Assembly: GCF_000719285.1 (NCBI RefSeq)
Contig: NZ_JOFS01000005.1
Span: 1 to 64,000, forward strand
Source of the DNA: Streptomyces bicolor
Lineage (GTDB): Bacteria; Actinomycetota; Actinomycetes; Streptomycetales; Streptomycetaceae
Reading direction: 5' to 3'
DNA: 64,000 nt
Positions 26,467 to 34,197 of this stretch are shown in pieces. The position numbers and the translations under genes were made by a program. The notes beneath the pieces are model-generated. The model had not been told where the DNA came from. It saw only the letters and a program-made list of their open reading frames with translations, and did not search any database. Within the stretch, counting starts at the first letter, position 1, and every line of letters begins with the position of its first letter.

Positions 26467-27230
26467 CGGCCACCAGCGCCACGAGCGCCATGACGACCAC
26501 GCCGACGGCCGCCGGCGTCGTCGACGCCGTGAAGGTGTACGGCAGCGGCGACACCGGTGTGCGGGCCCTGGACGGGGTGAGCGTCGACTTCCCGGTCGGC
26601 CGCTTCACCGCGATCATGGGCCCGTCGGGCTCCGGCAAGTCCACCCTGATGCACTGCGCGGCCGGCCTCGACACCCTCACCTCCGGCACCGCCCACATCG
26701 GTGACACCGAGCTGAGCAGCCTCGACGACCGCCGCCTCACCCTCCTGCGCCGGGAACGCGTGGGCTTTGTGTTCCAGTCGTTCAACCTGGTGCCGACGCT
26801 GACCGTCGCGGAGAACATCACGCTGCCGCTGGACCTCGCCGGCGGCAAGGGCGACCCGGAGTGGATCGACGCGCTGATCGACGTCGTCGGCCTGCGCGAC
26901 CGGCTCCACCACCGGCCTTCCGAGCTCTCCGGCGGCCAGCAGCAGCGGGTCGCCGTGGCCCGCGCCTTCGCCGGCCGGCCCGATGTCGTCTTCGCCGACG
27001 AGCCGACCGGCAACCTCGACTCCCGCTCCGGCGGCGAGGTCCTCGGCCTTCTCGGCCGGGCGGTGCGCCAGACGGCCCGCACGGTCGTCATGGTCACCCA
27101 CGATCCCGTGGCAGCCGCCCACGCCGACGAGGTCGTCTTCCTCGCCGACGGGCGCCTGGTCGACCGTATGGGGTCCCCGACCGCCGACAAGGTCCTGGAC
27201 CGCATGAAAGCCTTCGAGGTGCCGTCATGA
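26463..27230 (+). CDS. ABC transporter ATP-binding protein (MacB/LolD type)
   Basis: 255 aa. Walker A GPSGSGKST, Q-loop VFQSFNLVPTLT, signature LSGGQQQR, Walker B VVFADEPTGNLD, H-loop VTHD. The D-loop and the LVPTLTVAEN block are typical of the LolD/MacB/FtsE group that works with FtsX permeases. Start ATG 26463 and stop overlap neighbours by 4 nt each, so it forms a tight operon with the SHOCT protein and the permease. Confidence 0.93.
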   Translation: MTATSATSAMTTTPTAAGVVDAVKVYGSGDTGVRALDGVSVDFPVGRFTAIMGPSGSGKSTLMHCAAGLDTLTSGTAHIGDTELSSLDDRRLTLLRRERVGFVFQSFNLVPTLTVAENITLPLDLAGGKGDPEWIDALIDVVGLRDRLHHRPSELSGGQQQRVAVARAFAGRPDVVFADEPTGNLDSRSGGEVLGLLGRAVRQTARTVVMVTHDPVAAAHADEVVFLADGRLVDRMGSPTADKVLDRMKAFEVPS

Positions 27231-29788
27231 ACGCATCCGTCAGCCTGAGCGTGTCCTCCCTGCGCGCCCACAAGCGCCGCCTCGCCGGTACGTTCCTCGC
27301 GGTCTTCCTCGGCGTCGCCTTCCTCGCCGGCACCCTGGTCATGGGCGACACGCTGCGCGCCGGCTTCGACACGATGTTCGGCAACGCGACCCGTGGCACC
27401 GACGCCGTCGTCCGCAGCGCCGAGGCCATCACCACGCCCGGCGAGAGCGAGGGCGTGCGCGAACCGGTCGCCACGGACCTCGTGAGCACGATCGACAAGG
27501 TCCCCGGCGTCGCGGCCGCCGCGCCCAACATCCAGGGCGCCGGCCAGCTGGTGGGCAGGAACGGCGACCCCATCGGCGGTCAGGGCCCGCCCACCCTCGC
27601 CGGCAACTGGATCAGCGACCCCGAACTCAACGCATACCAGCTCGCCGAGGGCCGCATCCCGCAGAGGTCCGGCGAGGTCGTCATCGACCGCGGCACCGCC
27701 GAGCGCGGCGGCCTGGCGATCGGCGACACGACGACCCTGCGCACGCCGGACCCCGTCAAGGTGACGATCGTCGGCCTCGCGACCTTCGGCGGCGAGGACG
27801 GCATGGCCCAGGTGACCTTCACCGGAATGACCCAGGCCGACGCCGAGAAGTACCTCACCGCGCGGCCCGGTGAGGCGGCGGGCATTCAGGTGCGGGCCGG
27901 TCCCGGCGTGAGCCAGCAGGAGTTGGTGGACGCCCTGACTCCCGTACTTCCCAAGGGGGTTGAGGCCATCACCGGCCAGGAGTCGGCCGAGGAGAACACG
28001 GACATGATCTCCAGCCAGTTCCTGAGCGTGTTCACCACGTTCCTGCTGGTGTTTTCGGGCGTGGCCCTCCTGGTGGCCACCTTCTCCATCCACAACACCT
28101 TCGCGATCGTGGTGGCCCAACGCACCCGCGAGAACGCCCTGTTGCGCGCCCTCGGGGCCTCGCGCCGCCAGGTCACCGCGTCGACCCTCGTCGAGGCGAC
28201 CGCAGTCGCCGTCACCGCGTCAGTGGCCGGCCTTGCGGGCGGCATTGGCATCGCGGCCGGGCTCCAGGCGCTGTTTCCGGCGATCGGATTCCCGTTCCCC
28301 GAGGGCGACTTGGTCATCAGCGCCCTCTCCATGGCCCTGCCGCTCGTGGTCGGCATCGGGGTCTGCCTCGGCTCCGCCCTGCTGCCCGCCGTACGGGCCG
28401 GCCGTACCGCCCCGCTGGCGGCCCTGCGCGAGACGGCCGTGGACACGTCCGGCGCCTCCCGCCTCCGCGCCGTCACCGGCCTGGGTCTCCTCGCCCTCGC
28501 GGTCGGCGTGACAGTCAGCGGCGTCCTGCTGTCCCCGTCCCTCTGGCTGGCGGGTACCGGCGCGGTCCTCGCCCTGGTCGCGTTCGTGGTCCTCGGCCCG
28601 GTCGCCTCCACGACGGCCGTACGCATCCTCGGCGGTCCGCTCGACCGGCTGCGGGGCGTCACCGGCGCACTCGCCCGGCGCAACGCCCTGCGGAGCCCGA
28701 AGCGGACGGCCGCCACCGCGAGCGCCCTGATGATCGGCGTGGCCGTCGTCTCCCTGTTCACGGTGTTCGGCGCCTCGCTGAAGGCGACCATGGACCAGAC
28801 CGTGTCCCGTTCCTTCGCGGGTGACGTGGCCGTGAGCACCCCGTCGTTCGGCGCGGGCGGCAGCGGACTGAGCCCCCGGCTCGCCGACGCCGTCCAGCGC
28901 CTGCCCGAGGTCGACACGGCCGTCGGACTCGGCCGCGGCGTTGCCGAAGTCGACGGCAAGGGACGCGCCCTGACGGTCACCGACCCGCTGGCCCTCGAGC
29001 GCACCTTCGACCTGGGCCAGATCCGCGGCTCCCTGCGCGACCTCGGCACCGACGGCATCGCCATCACCGAGAAGGAGGCCGGCAAGCAGAACCTGACGAC
29101 CGGCGACAGGACCCGCCTCACCTTCACCGACGGCCGAACCGAGACCTTCACCGTCCGCGCGGTCTACGGCCAGTCCGAACTCGCCGGCGACTACGTCATC
29201 ACGCGTGACGCCTGGGCACCGCACCGAACCCAGGACGCCGACACCCTGGTGGCCGTCTCCTTCAAAGACGGTGTGAGCACGGACACGGGCAAGGCGGCGG
29301 TCGAGAAGGCGGCACAGAGGTACGGCGACCCGGAGGTGCAGACCCGCGACGAGTACGCGCGGTCATCGGCCGGCGGCATCGACATGATGCTGACGCTCGT
29401 CTACGCGCTGCTCGCCCTCGCCGTGCTCATCGCGCTCCTCGGAATCGCCAACACCCTGACCCTGGCGATCCACGAACGCACCCGCGAACTGGGCCTGCTG
29501 CGAGCCGTGGGCCAGACCCGCTCCCAACTTCGCGCGATGGTCCGCTGGGAGTCGGTCCTGGTCGCCGCCTTCGGCACGGTCGGCGGCCTCGTCCTCGGCG
29601 GCTTCCTCGGCTGGGTCCTCGTCAAGGCCTCCGACGGCGCGAGCGACAGCGCCTTCGCCTTCGCGATGCCGCCCCTGCAACTGGCGGTGGTGGCCCTGGT
29701 CGGCCTCACGGCCGGAGCCCTCGCGGGGCTACGCCCGGCGCGCCGGGCGGCCCGCCTGGACGTACTGCGGGCGATCGCCATGGAGTAA
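27227..29788 (+). CDS. FtsX-family ABC exporter permease
   Basis: 853 aa. N-terminal span (about residues 20-40), a large extracytoplasmic MacB periplasmic-core-like domain, a first FtsX domain (about 265-385), further spans, a second extracytoplasmic domain and a C-terminal FtsX domain (about 725-850; LLGIANTLTLAIHERTRELG). Ten spans in all, as in the duplicated actinobacterial FtsX permeases. With the preceding ATPase it probably exports a lipid, peptide or drug. Nothing in the sequence identifies the cargo. Confidence 0.93.
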   Translation: MNASVSLSVSSLRAHKRRLAGTFLAVFLGVAFLAGTLVMGDTLRAGFDTMFGNATRGTDAVVRSAEAITTPGESEGVREPVATDLVSTIDKVPGVAAAAPNIQGAGQLVGRNGDPIGGQGPPTLAGNWISDPELNAYQLAEGRIPQRSGEVVIDRGTAERGGLAIGDTTTLRTPDPVKVTIVGLATFGGEDGMAQVTFTGMTQADAEKYLTARPGEAAGIQVRAGPGVSQQELVDALTPVLPKGVEAITGQESAEENTDMISSQFLSVFTTFLLVFSGVALLVATFSIHNTFAIVVAQRTRENALLRALGASRRQVTASTLVEATAVAVTASVAGLAGGIGIAAGLQALFPAIGFPFPEGDLVISALSMALPLVVGIGVCLGSALLPAVRAGRTAPLAALRETAVDTSGASRLRAVTGLGLLALAVGVTVSGVLLSPSLWLAGTGAVLALVAFVVLGPVASTTAVRILGGPLDRLRGVTGALARRNALRSPKRTAATASALMIGVAVVSLFTVFGASLKATMDQTVSRSFAGDVAVSTPSFGAGGSGLSPRLADAVQRLPEVDTAVGLGRGVAEVDGKGRALTVTDPLALERTFDLGQIRGSLRDLGTDGIAITEKEAGKQNLTTGDRTRLTFTDGRTETFTVRAVYGQSELAGDYVITRDAWAPHRTQDADTLVAVSFKDGVSTDTGKAAVEKAAQRYGDPEVQTRDEYARSSAGGIDMMLTLVYALLALAVLIALLGIANTLTLAIHERTRELGLLRAVGQTRSQLRAMVRWESVLVAAFGTVGGLVLGGFLGWVLVKASDGASDSAFAFAMPPLQLAVVALVGLTAGALAGLRPARRAARLDVLRAIAME

Positions 29789-29989
29789 CAAGAGCAGCCG
29801 GTCGGCCGAGGGCCAACAGGCCCAACGGCAAGTGCCCACCAACCTTGCTGGGCCAACGACACCGGCCGTGAGGGAGCCGAAGGGGCACCGGCATACGGCG
29901 CCCCGTAGGCGACCGCACAATGCAAGGGGTGAGAGAACTGTCCAAGGGTGCGGCAACCGTATTCGCTCCCTCACCCCCTCACCGCCCGG

Positions 29990-30532
29990 TCAGCCGACAA
30001 CGGCCGACCGGGCGGGAGCGTGTTCGGGCCTGCGCAGGTCGACGCCCGGCCCGACCTCGGTGAAACGGCGCGCGGGTTTCTCCACGGCCGCCCGCTGCGG
30101 AGGGCGCGCGGCCGCGGCCCGTGCCGCCATGGGTGTCGGCAGCGTGAACCACACGACCTTGCCGGACTCGCCGTCCGGCCGCGCGCCCCAGCTCTCGCTG
30201 ACGGCGGCCACCATCGCCAGCCCACGCCCACAGGTGGCGAACGCGTCGGCGTCCTCGACGTCCGCCACGACCGGCAGCCGCGGGTCGTGATCGCGCACCG
30301 AGACCTTGAGCCGGTCGAGCAGCAGCTCGATCTCCACGGTGCACATCTTGTCCGGCTGGGCGTGCTGGTGGACGTTGGTCAACAGCTCGGTGACACCGAG
30401 CGCGGCGCGGTCTATCAAGGGGTCCAGATGCCAGTAGCGCAACTGCGCCGATACGATTCTGCGGACCTGACCGATCCGCGACGGCAGGGCTTGGAGCTCC
30501 ACCGTGCAGTGCCTGCTTGGGTGACTGATCAC
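29990..30532 (-). CDS. HATPase anti-sigma-factor-like ATP-binding protein
   Basis: 180 aa. Single GHKL ATPase domain: N-box ELLTNVHQHA, G1 VRDHDPRLP, G2 GRGLAMVAAVSESWG. It resembles RsbW/SpoIIAB-like serine kinases, which are abundant in Streptomyces and bind sigma factors or STAS antagonists. The C-terminal about 45 residues are Ala/Arg/Pro-rich and unstructured. The start is GTG 30532. No sigma factor or anti-anti-sigma gene adjoins. Confidence 0.88.
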   Translation of the reverse strand: MISHPSRHCTVELQALPSRIGQVRRIVSAQLRYWHLDPLIDRAALGVTELLTNVHQHAQPDKMCTVEIELLLDRLKVSVRDHDPRLPVVADVEDADAFATCGRGLAMVAAVSESWGARPDGESGKVVWFTLPTPMAARAAAARPPQRAAVEKPARRFTEVGPGVDLRRPEHAPARSAVVG

Positions 30533-30716
30533 GGCTGCGACTCCCCGACTGAAGAGGTCCGGAAGAACACGAAGTTCGGATCCAGCAGGGTGCTTGAGGA
30601 AAACGGCCGCCTGCTGACGTGTCCGGCGGGCTGGTTCGCAGCGTTATCGCCGGTAAACCCAGAGTGACGTGAGACCAGCGTGACGCAGGGGGTGCGGTAC
30701 CGCAACTCGCGGTGAC

Positions 30717-31040
30717 TCAGCCCTTACGCCCCGCGGCCTTCCGTACGGCCTCGATGAACCGGCGTGCCGCCGGCGGACCCGCTTCCCCCGGCGCGGGGTC
30801 GTGATCGCCCAGGGTCAGCGAGTAGCGCGTGCCGTTGACGTCCGCCAGCGCCTTGTCGTCCGGGGCGAACCAGGGCTTGGACGCCCGCACCGCCTGCACC
30901 GGCGCGCTGTCTATCTCGCTGCCGTAGCTGGTGAGCAACTGCAGCCTGCCGTCGCTGATCCGCACCTGACCGGCACGGGTCAGCGAGCGCAGCCGCTTGC
31001 CGATCCGCACGCCCGTGGCCGTGAACTCCGGCTCCGCCAT
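30717..31040 (-). CDS. conserved hypothetical protein
   Basis: 107 aa. Soluble, beta-rich, with no recognised domain; the pattern FTATGVRIGKRLRSLTRAGQVRISDGRLQL ends in a basic C-terminus. ATG 31040 is preceded by a G-rich site on the minus strand. It is divergent from the cysteine synthase-like gene. Confidence 0.6.
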   Translation of the reverse strand: MAEPEFTATGVRIGKRLRSLTRAGQVRISDGRLQLLTSYGSEIDSAPVQAVRASKPWFAPDDKALADVNGTRYSLTLGDHDPAPGEAGPPAARRFIEAVRKAAGRKG

Positions 31041-31265
31041 GCCCCGCCCCCTTGTGCGCGTCGGTCGCCGGCTCGTTCCGCGTCGGTGTGGCCGGCCCTG
31101 GTCGTGATCCAGTGTGCCCCCGCTCGGGATCGCCGTCCCGTCCGGTGCAGTCTGCCCGCGTCCCGCGTCGAGCACCAGTACGCACGACACGCCTGACCGG
31201 GGGCGCTCGGAGCACTCGCGCGAATGCGCCCCCAGGGGTCCCGTGGGGCAATCGGTCCAGGGATG

Positions 31266-31284
31266 CCTTTGAGGCTCTCAAAGG
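31266..31284. promoter_or_regulatory. inverted repeat CCTTTGAG-GCT-CTCAAAGG
   Basis: Perfect 8-bp arms with a 3-nt spacer, 96 nt upstream of the PLP-enzyme start. Likely a dimer-binding operator; the regulator is unknown. Confidence 0.65.
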
Positions 31285-31286
31285 TG

Positions 31287-31325
31287 TGTTTATGCAGGTG
31301 AGAAGCGTGCGGAAGATGTTTATGC
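31287..31325 (+). repeat. direct repeat TGTTTATGC x2, 30-bp spacing
   Basis: Copies at 31287-31295 and 31317-31325 lie exactly 30 bp apart (about three helical turns), immediately after the inverted repeat, and the second is followed by CTCGAAGCG, the first by AGGTGAGAAGCG, so the similarity extends further. Confidence 0.55.
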
Positions 31326-31379
31326 TCGAAGCGACGGCCGCGCGAGTCGCCGCTGCCGCACAGCATGAGGAGCAGCGCC

Positions 31380-32504
31380 GTGAGCACCATCCAGCAGATC
31401 CCGTCCGGCGTGACCCTCGACGTCGACCACAGCGACGCCGCCTACCGCGACTGGCTGAAAGAAGCCGTCCGCAAGGTCCAGGCGGACGCCAACCGTTCGG
31501 CCGACACACACCTCCTGCGCTTCCCGCTGCCCGAGCACTGGGGCATCGACCTTTACCTGAAGGACGAGTCGACCCACCCGACCGGCAGCCTCAAGCACCG
31601 GCTGGCCCGCTCGCTCTTCCTGTACGGCCTGTGCAATGGCTGGATCCGGCCGGGCCGCCCGGTGATCGAGGCGTCCAGCGGCTCGACGGCCGTCTCCGAG
31701 GCGTACTTCGCGAAGCTGATCGGCGTGCCCTTCATCGCGGTCATGCCACGCACGACGAGCGCCGAGAAGTGCCGCCTGATCGAGTTCCACGGCGGGCAGT
31801 GCCACTTCGTGGACGACTCGCGCAAGATGTACGAGGAGTCCGCCCGCCTCGCGGTCGAGACCGGCGGCCACTACATGGACCAGTTCACCTACGCCGAACG
31901 GGCCACGGACTGGCGCGGCAACAACAACATCGCCGAGTCCATCTTCCGCCAGCTGAGGCTGGAGCGGTTCCCGGAGCCCGCGTGGATCGTCGCCACGGCA
32001 GGCACCGGCGGCACCTCCGCGACCCTCGCCCGGTACGTGCACTACATGCAGCACGACACCCGCATCTGTGTCGCCGATCCGGAGAACTCGTGCTTCTTCG
32101 AGGGCTGGACCACCGGCGATCCGGACGTCACGTGTGACTGCGGCTCCCGCATCGAGGGCATCGGCCGGCCGCGCATGGAGCCGAGCTTCGTGCCGGGTGC
32201 CATCGACCGGATGATGAAGGTGCCGGACGCGGCGAGCGTGGCCGCGGTACGGGCCCTGGAGGGAGCCATCGGGCGCAAGGCGGGGGGCTCGACGGGCACC
32301 GGGCTGTGGAGCGCACTGAAGATCATCGCCGAGATGGTGGCCGAGGGACGGCGGGGGAGCGTGGTGACGCTGCTGTGCGACCCGGGGGACCGGTACCTCG
32401 ACAAGTACTACTCGGACGCCTGGCTGGCCGAGCAGGGCCTGGACATCGGGCCGTACTCGGCGGCCATCGAGCAACTGCTGGCCACGGGCGTGTGGCCGGA
32501 GTGA
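31380..32504 (+). CDS. PLP-dependent cysteine synthase-family enzyme (cysteine desulfhydrase-like)
   Basis: 374 aa, fold-type II PLP enzyme. The Schiff-base Lys is Lys72 in [12 protein letters not shown]; the pyridoxal-binding SSGSTAVS and phosphate-binding GTGGTSAT loops are intact. [12 protein letters not shown] and [14 protein letters not shown] match the actinobacterial group that includes the mycobacterial Cds1 cysteine desulfhydrase, which yields sulfide, pyruvate and ammonia. GTG 31380 is chosen over ATG 31365 because GAGGAG at 31367-31372 serves it. The promoter holds strong repeats (31266-31325), so its expression is probably regulated. Confidence 0.88.
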   Translation: MSTIQQIPSGVTLDVDHSDAAYRDWLKEAVRKVQADANRSADTHLLRFPLPEHWGIDLYLKDESTHPTGSLKHRLARSLFLYGLCNGWIRPGRPVIEASSGSTAVSEAYFAKLIGVPFIAVMPRTTSAEKCRLIEFHGGQCHFVDDSRKMYEESARLAVETGGHYMDQFTYAERATDWRGNNNIAESIFRQLRLERFPEPAWIVATAGTGGTSATLARYVHYMQHDTRICVADPENSCFFEGWTTGDPDVTCDCGSRIEGIGRPRMEPSFVPGAIDRMMKVPDAASVAAVRALEGAIGRKAGGSTGTGLWSALKIIAEMVAEGRRGSVVTLLCDPGDRYLDKYYSDAWLAEQGLDIGPYSAAIEQLLATGVWPE

Positions 32505-32594
32505 CCAGCAGCGGGCCTCAGGAACCGGGCTGAACAGCGGGCCTCAAGGACCGGGTGAAGGGCGCGTCACAGGGACCGGACGGAACAGCGCGTC

Positions 32595-33074
32595 TCAGGT
32601 GCGCGCGGACGCCAGCCGCCGGTCCAGCGCGGTCACCGCGCCCTGGAACGTCCGGCCGAGGCCCGGTCGCGCGAGGCTGAAGGCGAAGCGGAACGGCGCC
32701 GTGCCGTCCACCGCGAACGTCCACTGCACCCGCGTGCCCGTCCCCGCCGGGGCGAGCCGCCACTCCTCGACGATGGCCCGTGCCCCCGGCGCGTTGGTCA
32801 CGTCGACGCGGTAGGCGTACACCTCCGGGCTCTTCGCCGCCAGGATGGTCTCCTCGAAGCGCGTACCGCCCCGGAGCCGGACCTCGCGCCGGGCCCCGTC
32901 GTCCAGCGGCCGGGCCAGTGCCACCGCCGAGAACCACTCCGGCCAGCCCGGCACGTCCTCGGCCAGCGCGCGGAACACCGGCTCCGGGGGAGCAGAGATC
33001 TCCCGCGCGAAGACCAGCCGTACGGGCGCGCGCTCGACGAAGTCGAGCCCCACCTCACGCAGCAGGTGAGCCAT
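32595..33074 (-). CDS. SRPBCC (polyketide cyclase/dehydrase-like) protein
   Basis: 159 aa. START/Bet-v1-like fold visible as ISAPPEPVFRALAEDVPGWPEWF, typical of polyketide_cyc2 proteins, and a long C-terminal helix. These bind hydrophobic ligands; the ligand is unknown. A single-gene unit between the PLP enzyme and a DeoR gene. Confidence 0.85.
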   Translation of the reverse strand: MAHLLREVGLDFVERAPVRLVFAREISAPPEPVFRALAEDVPGWPEWFSAVALARPLDDGARREVRLRGGTRFEETILAAKSPEVYAYRVDVTNAPGARAIVEEWRLAPAGTGTRVQWTFAVDGTAPFRFAFSLARPGLGRTFQGAVTALDRRLASART

Positions 33075-33164
33075 GGACGAAACCCCCTATGCCGACGCCG
33101 CTCCGAGCAGCGTCACCATAGCTGGCGCTCCGTCAGATGTCTGCACCGCCGGACGCCACCGGCC

Positions 33165-33995
33165 TCAGAGGTCGGCGTCCTCGTCGGGCTCGCCCGCCAC
33201 CACCAGCCGCCGCAGATGCTCCGCGATCTCCGAGCGTGCCTCGGACGCGAGCCCCGCGTCCGTCACCAGCGTGTCGACCTGCTCCAGGGCCGCGAACGAA
33301 CTCAGCCCCACCACACCCCACTTGGTGTGGTCGGCGACCACCACGACCCGGCGCGCCGACTGCACCAGGCGCCGGTTGGTCTCGGCCTCCGCCAGGTTCG
33401 GCGTGGACAGGCCGGCCTCGACCGATATCCCGTGCACACCGAGGAACAGCACGTCGAAATGGAGCGTCCCGATCGCCTGGTCGGCCACCGGACCCACCAG
33501 TGAGTCCGACGGAGTGCGCACCCCACCGGTCAGCACGACCGTCGCCGCGCCCTGCCGTGGGCCCGTCGTGCGCTGCGCGGCGTGGAAGACATCGGCGACC
33601 CGCACCGAATTCGTGACGACGGTGAGGTCCGGCACGTCGACCAGCTGATGCGCCAGCGCGTACGTCGTCGTACCGCCCGACAGCGCGATCGCGGAGCCCG
33701 GCACGACCAGCTCGGCCGCGGCCCGCGCGATGTCCTCCTTGGCCGTCAGCTCCAGACCCGACTTGGCCTCGAAGCCCGGCTCGTGCGTGCTCGCCTCGAC
33801 CACCGGGACCGCGCCGCCGTGCACCTTCTCCAGCACGCCCTGCCGGGCGAGCGCGTCCAGATCGCGGCGCACCGTCATGTCCGACACGCCGAGCTTGCGG
33901 GTCAGCTCGTTGACGCGCACCCCGCCTCGGCGCCGTACCTCGTCCAGGATCAGGGCGCGCCGCTGCTCCGCGAGGAGGTTCTGATTCTCACTCAC
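33165..33995 (-). CDS. DeoR-family transcription regulator (second copy)
   Basis: 276 aa. Winged HTH (VRVNELTRKLGVSDMTVRRDLDALARQG) and DeoR sensor domain (GSAIALSGGTTTYALAHQL; VVVVADHTKWG). It is divergent from a large membrane-protein gene with a 202-bp gap that contains an 8-bp-arm inverted repeat at 34086-34107. No sugar operon adjoins, so its target may be elsewhere or itself. Confidence 0.93.
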   Translation of the reverse strand: MSENQNLLAEQRRALILDEVRRRGGVRVNELTRKLGVSDMTVRRDLDALARQGVLEKVHGGAVPVVEASTHEPGFEAKSGLELTAKEDIARAAAELVVPGSAIALSGGTTTYALAHQLVDVPDLTVVTNSVRVADVFHAAQRTTGPRQGAATVVLTGGVRTPSDSLVGPVADQAIGTLHFDVLFLGVHGISVEAGLSTPNLAEAETNRRLVQSARRVVVVADHTKWGVVGLSSFAALEQVDTLVTDAGLASEARSEIAEHLRRLVVAGEPDEDADL

Positions 33996-34085
33996 GTACG
34001 CTCCGGTCCTTTCGCCTCATGCCGTCCGACACGCCCTGCGCAACCCCTCCGACAAGGACATTCTCGCCGTTCCCGGTGCGCGGGA

Positions 34086-34107
34086 CGACCCATCCTCGCA
34101 TGGGTCG
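34086..34107. promoter_or_regulatory. inverted repeat CGACCCAT-N6-ATGGGTCG
   Basis: Perfect 8-bp arms with a 6-nt spacer in the divergent gap between the DeoR gene and the membrane-protein gene; about 90 nt from each start. It may be an operator or part of a transcript hairpin. Confidence 0.5.
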
Positions 34108-34197
34108 GTACCGGTCGCGCCACTGGCTGTCACGACGCGCGCATGTCACTTCCGCATCATCCATTGCTCCGTTCTTCACGCGGATCGGGGAGATTCC

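Larger units (their letters stand above)
31041..31379. other. intergenic region with promoter elements of the PLP-enzyme gene
   Basis: 339 bp without a supportable gene. The 3' part holds a 19-bp inverted repeat (31266-31284) and a pair of 9-bp direct repeats (31287-31295, 31317-31325), in a less GC-rich stretch than its surroundings. The 5' part up to about 31230 shows nothing recognisable. Confidence 0.6.

Noticed and set aside
29926..29977. GGGGTGAG/CTCACCCC inverted repeat with a 36-nt loop after the exporter permease
   Set aside because: The loop is long and there is no convincing hairpin or U-run; too weak to call a terminator.
30533..30716. possible small gene between the anti-sigma-like gene and the 107-aa protein
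   Set aside because: No start with a ribosome binding site and no recognisable codon pattern.
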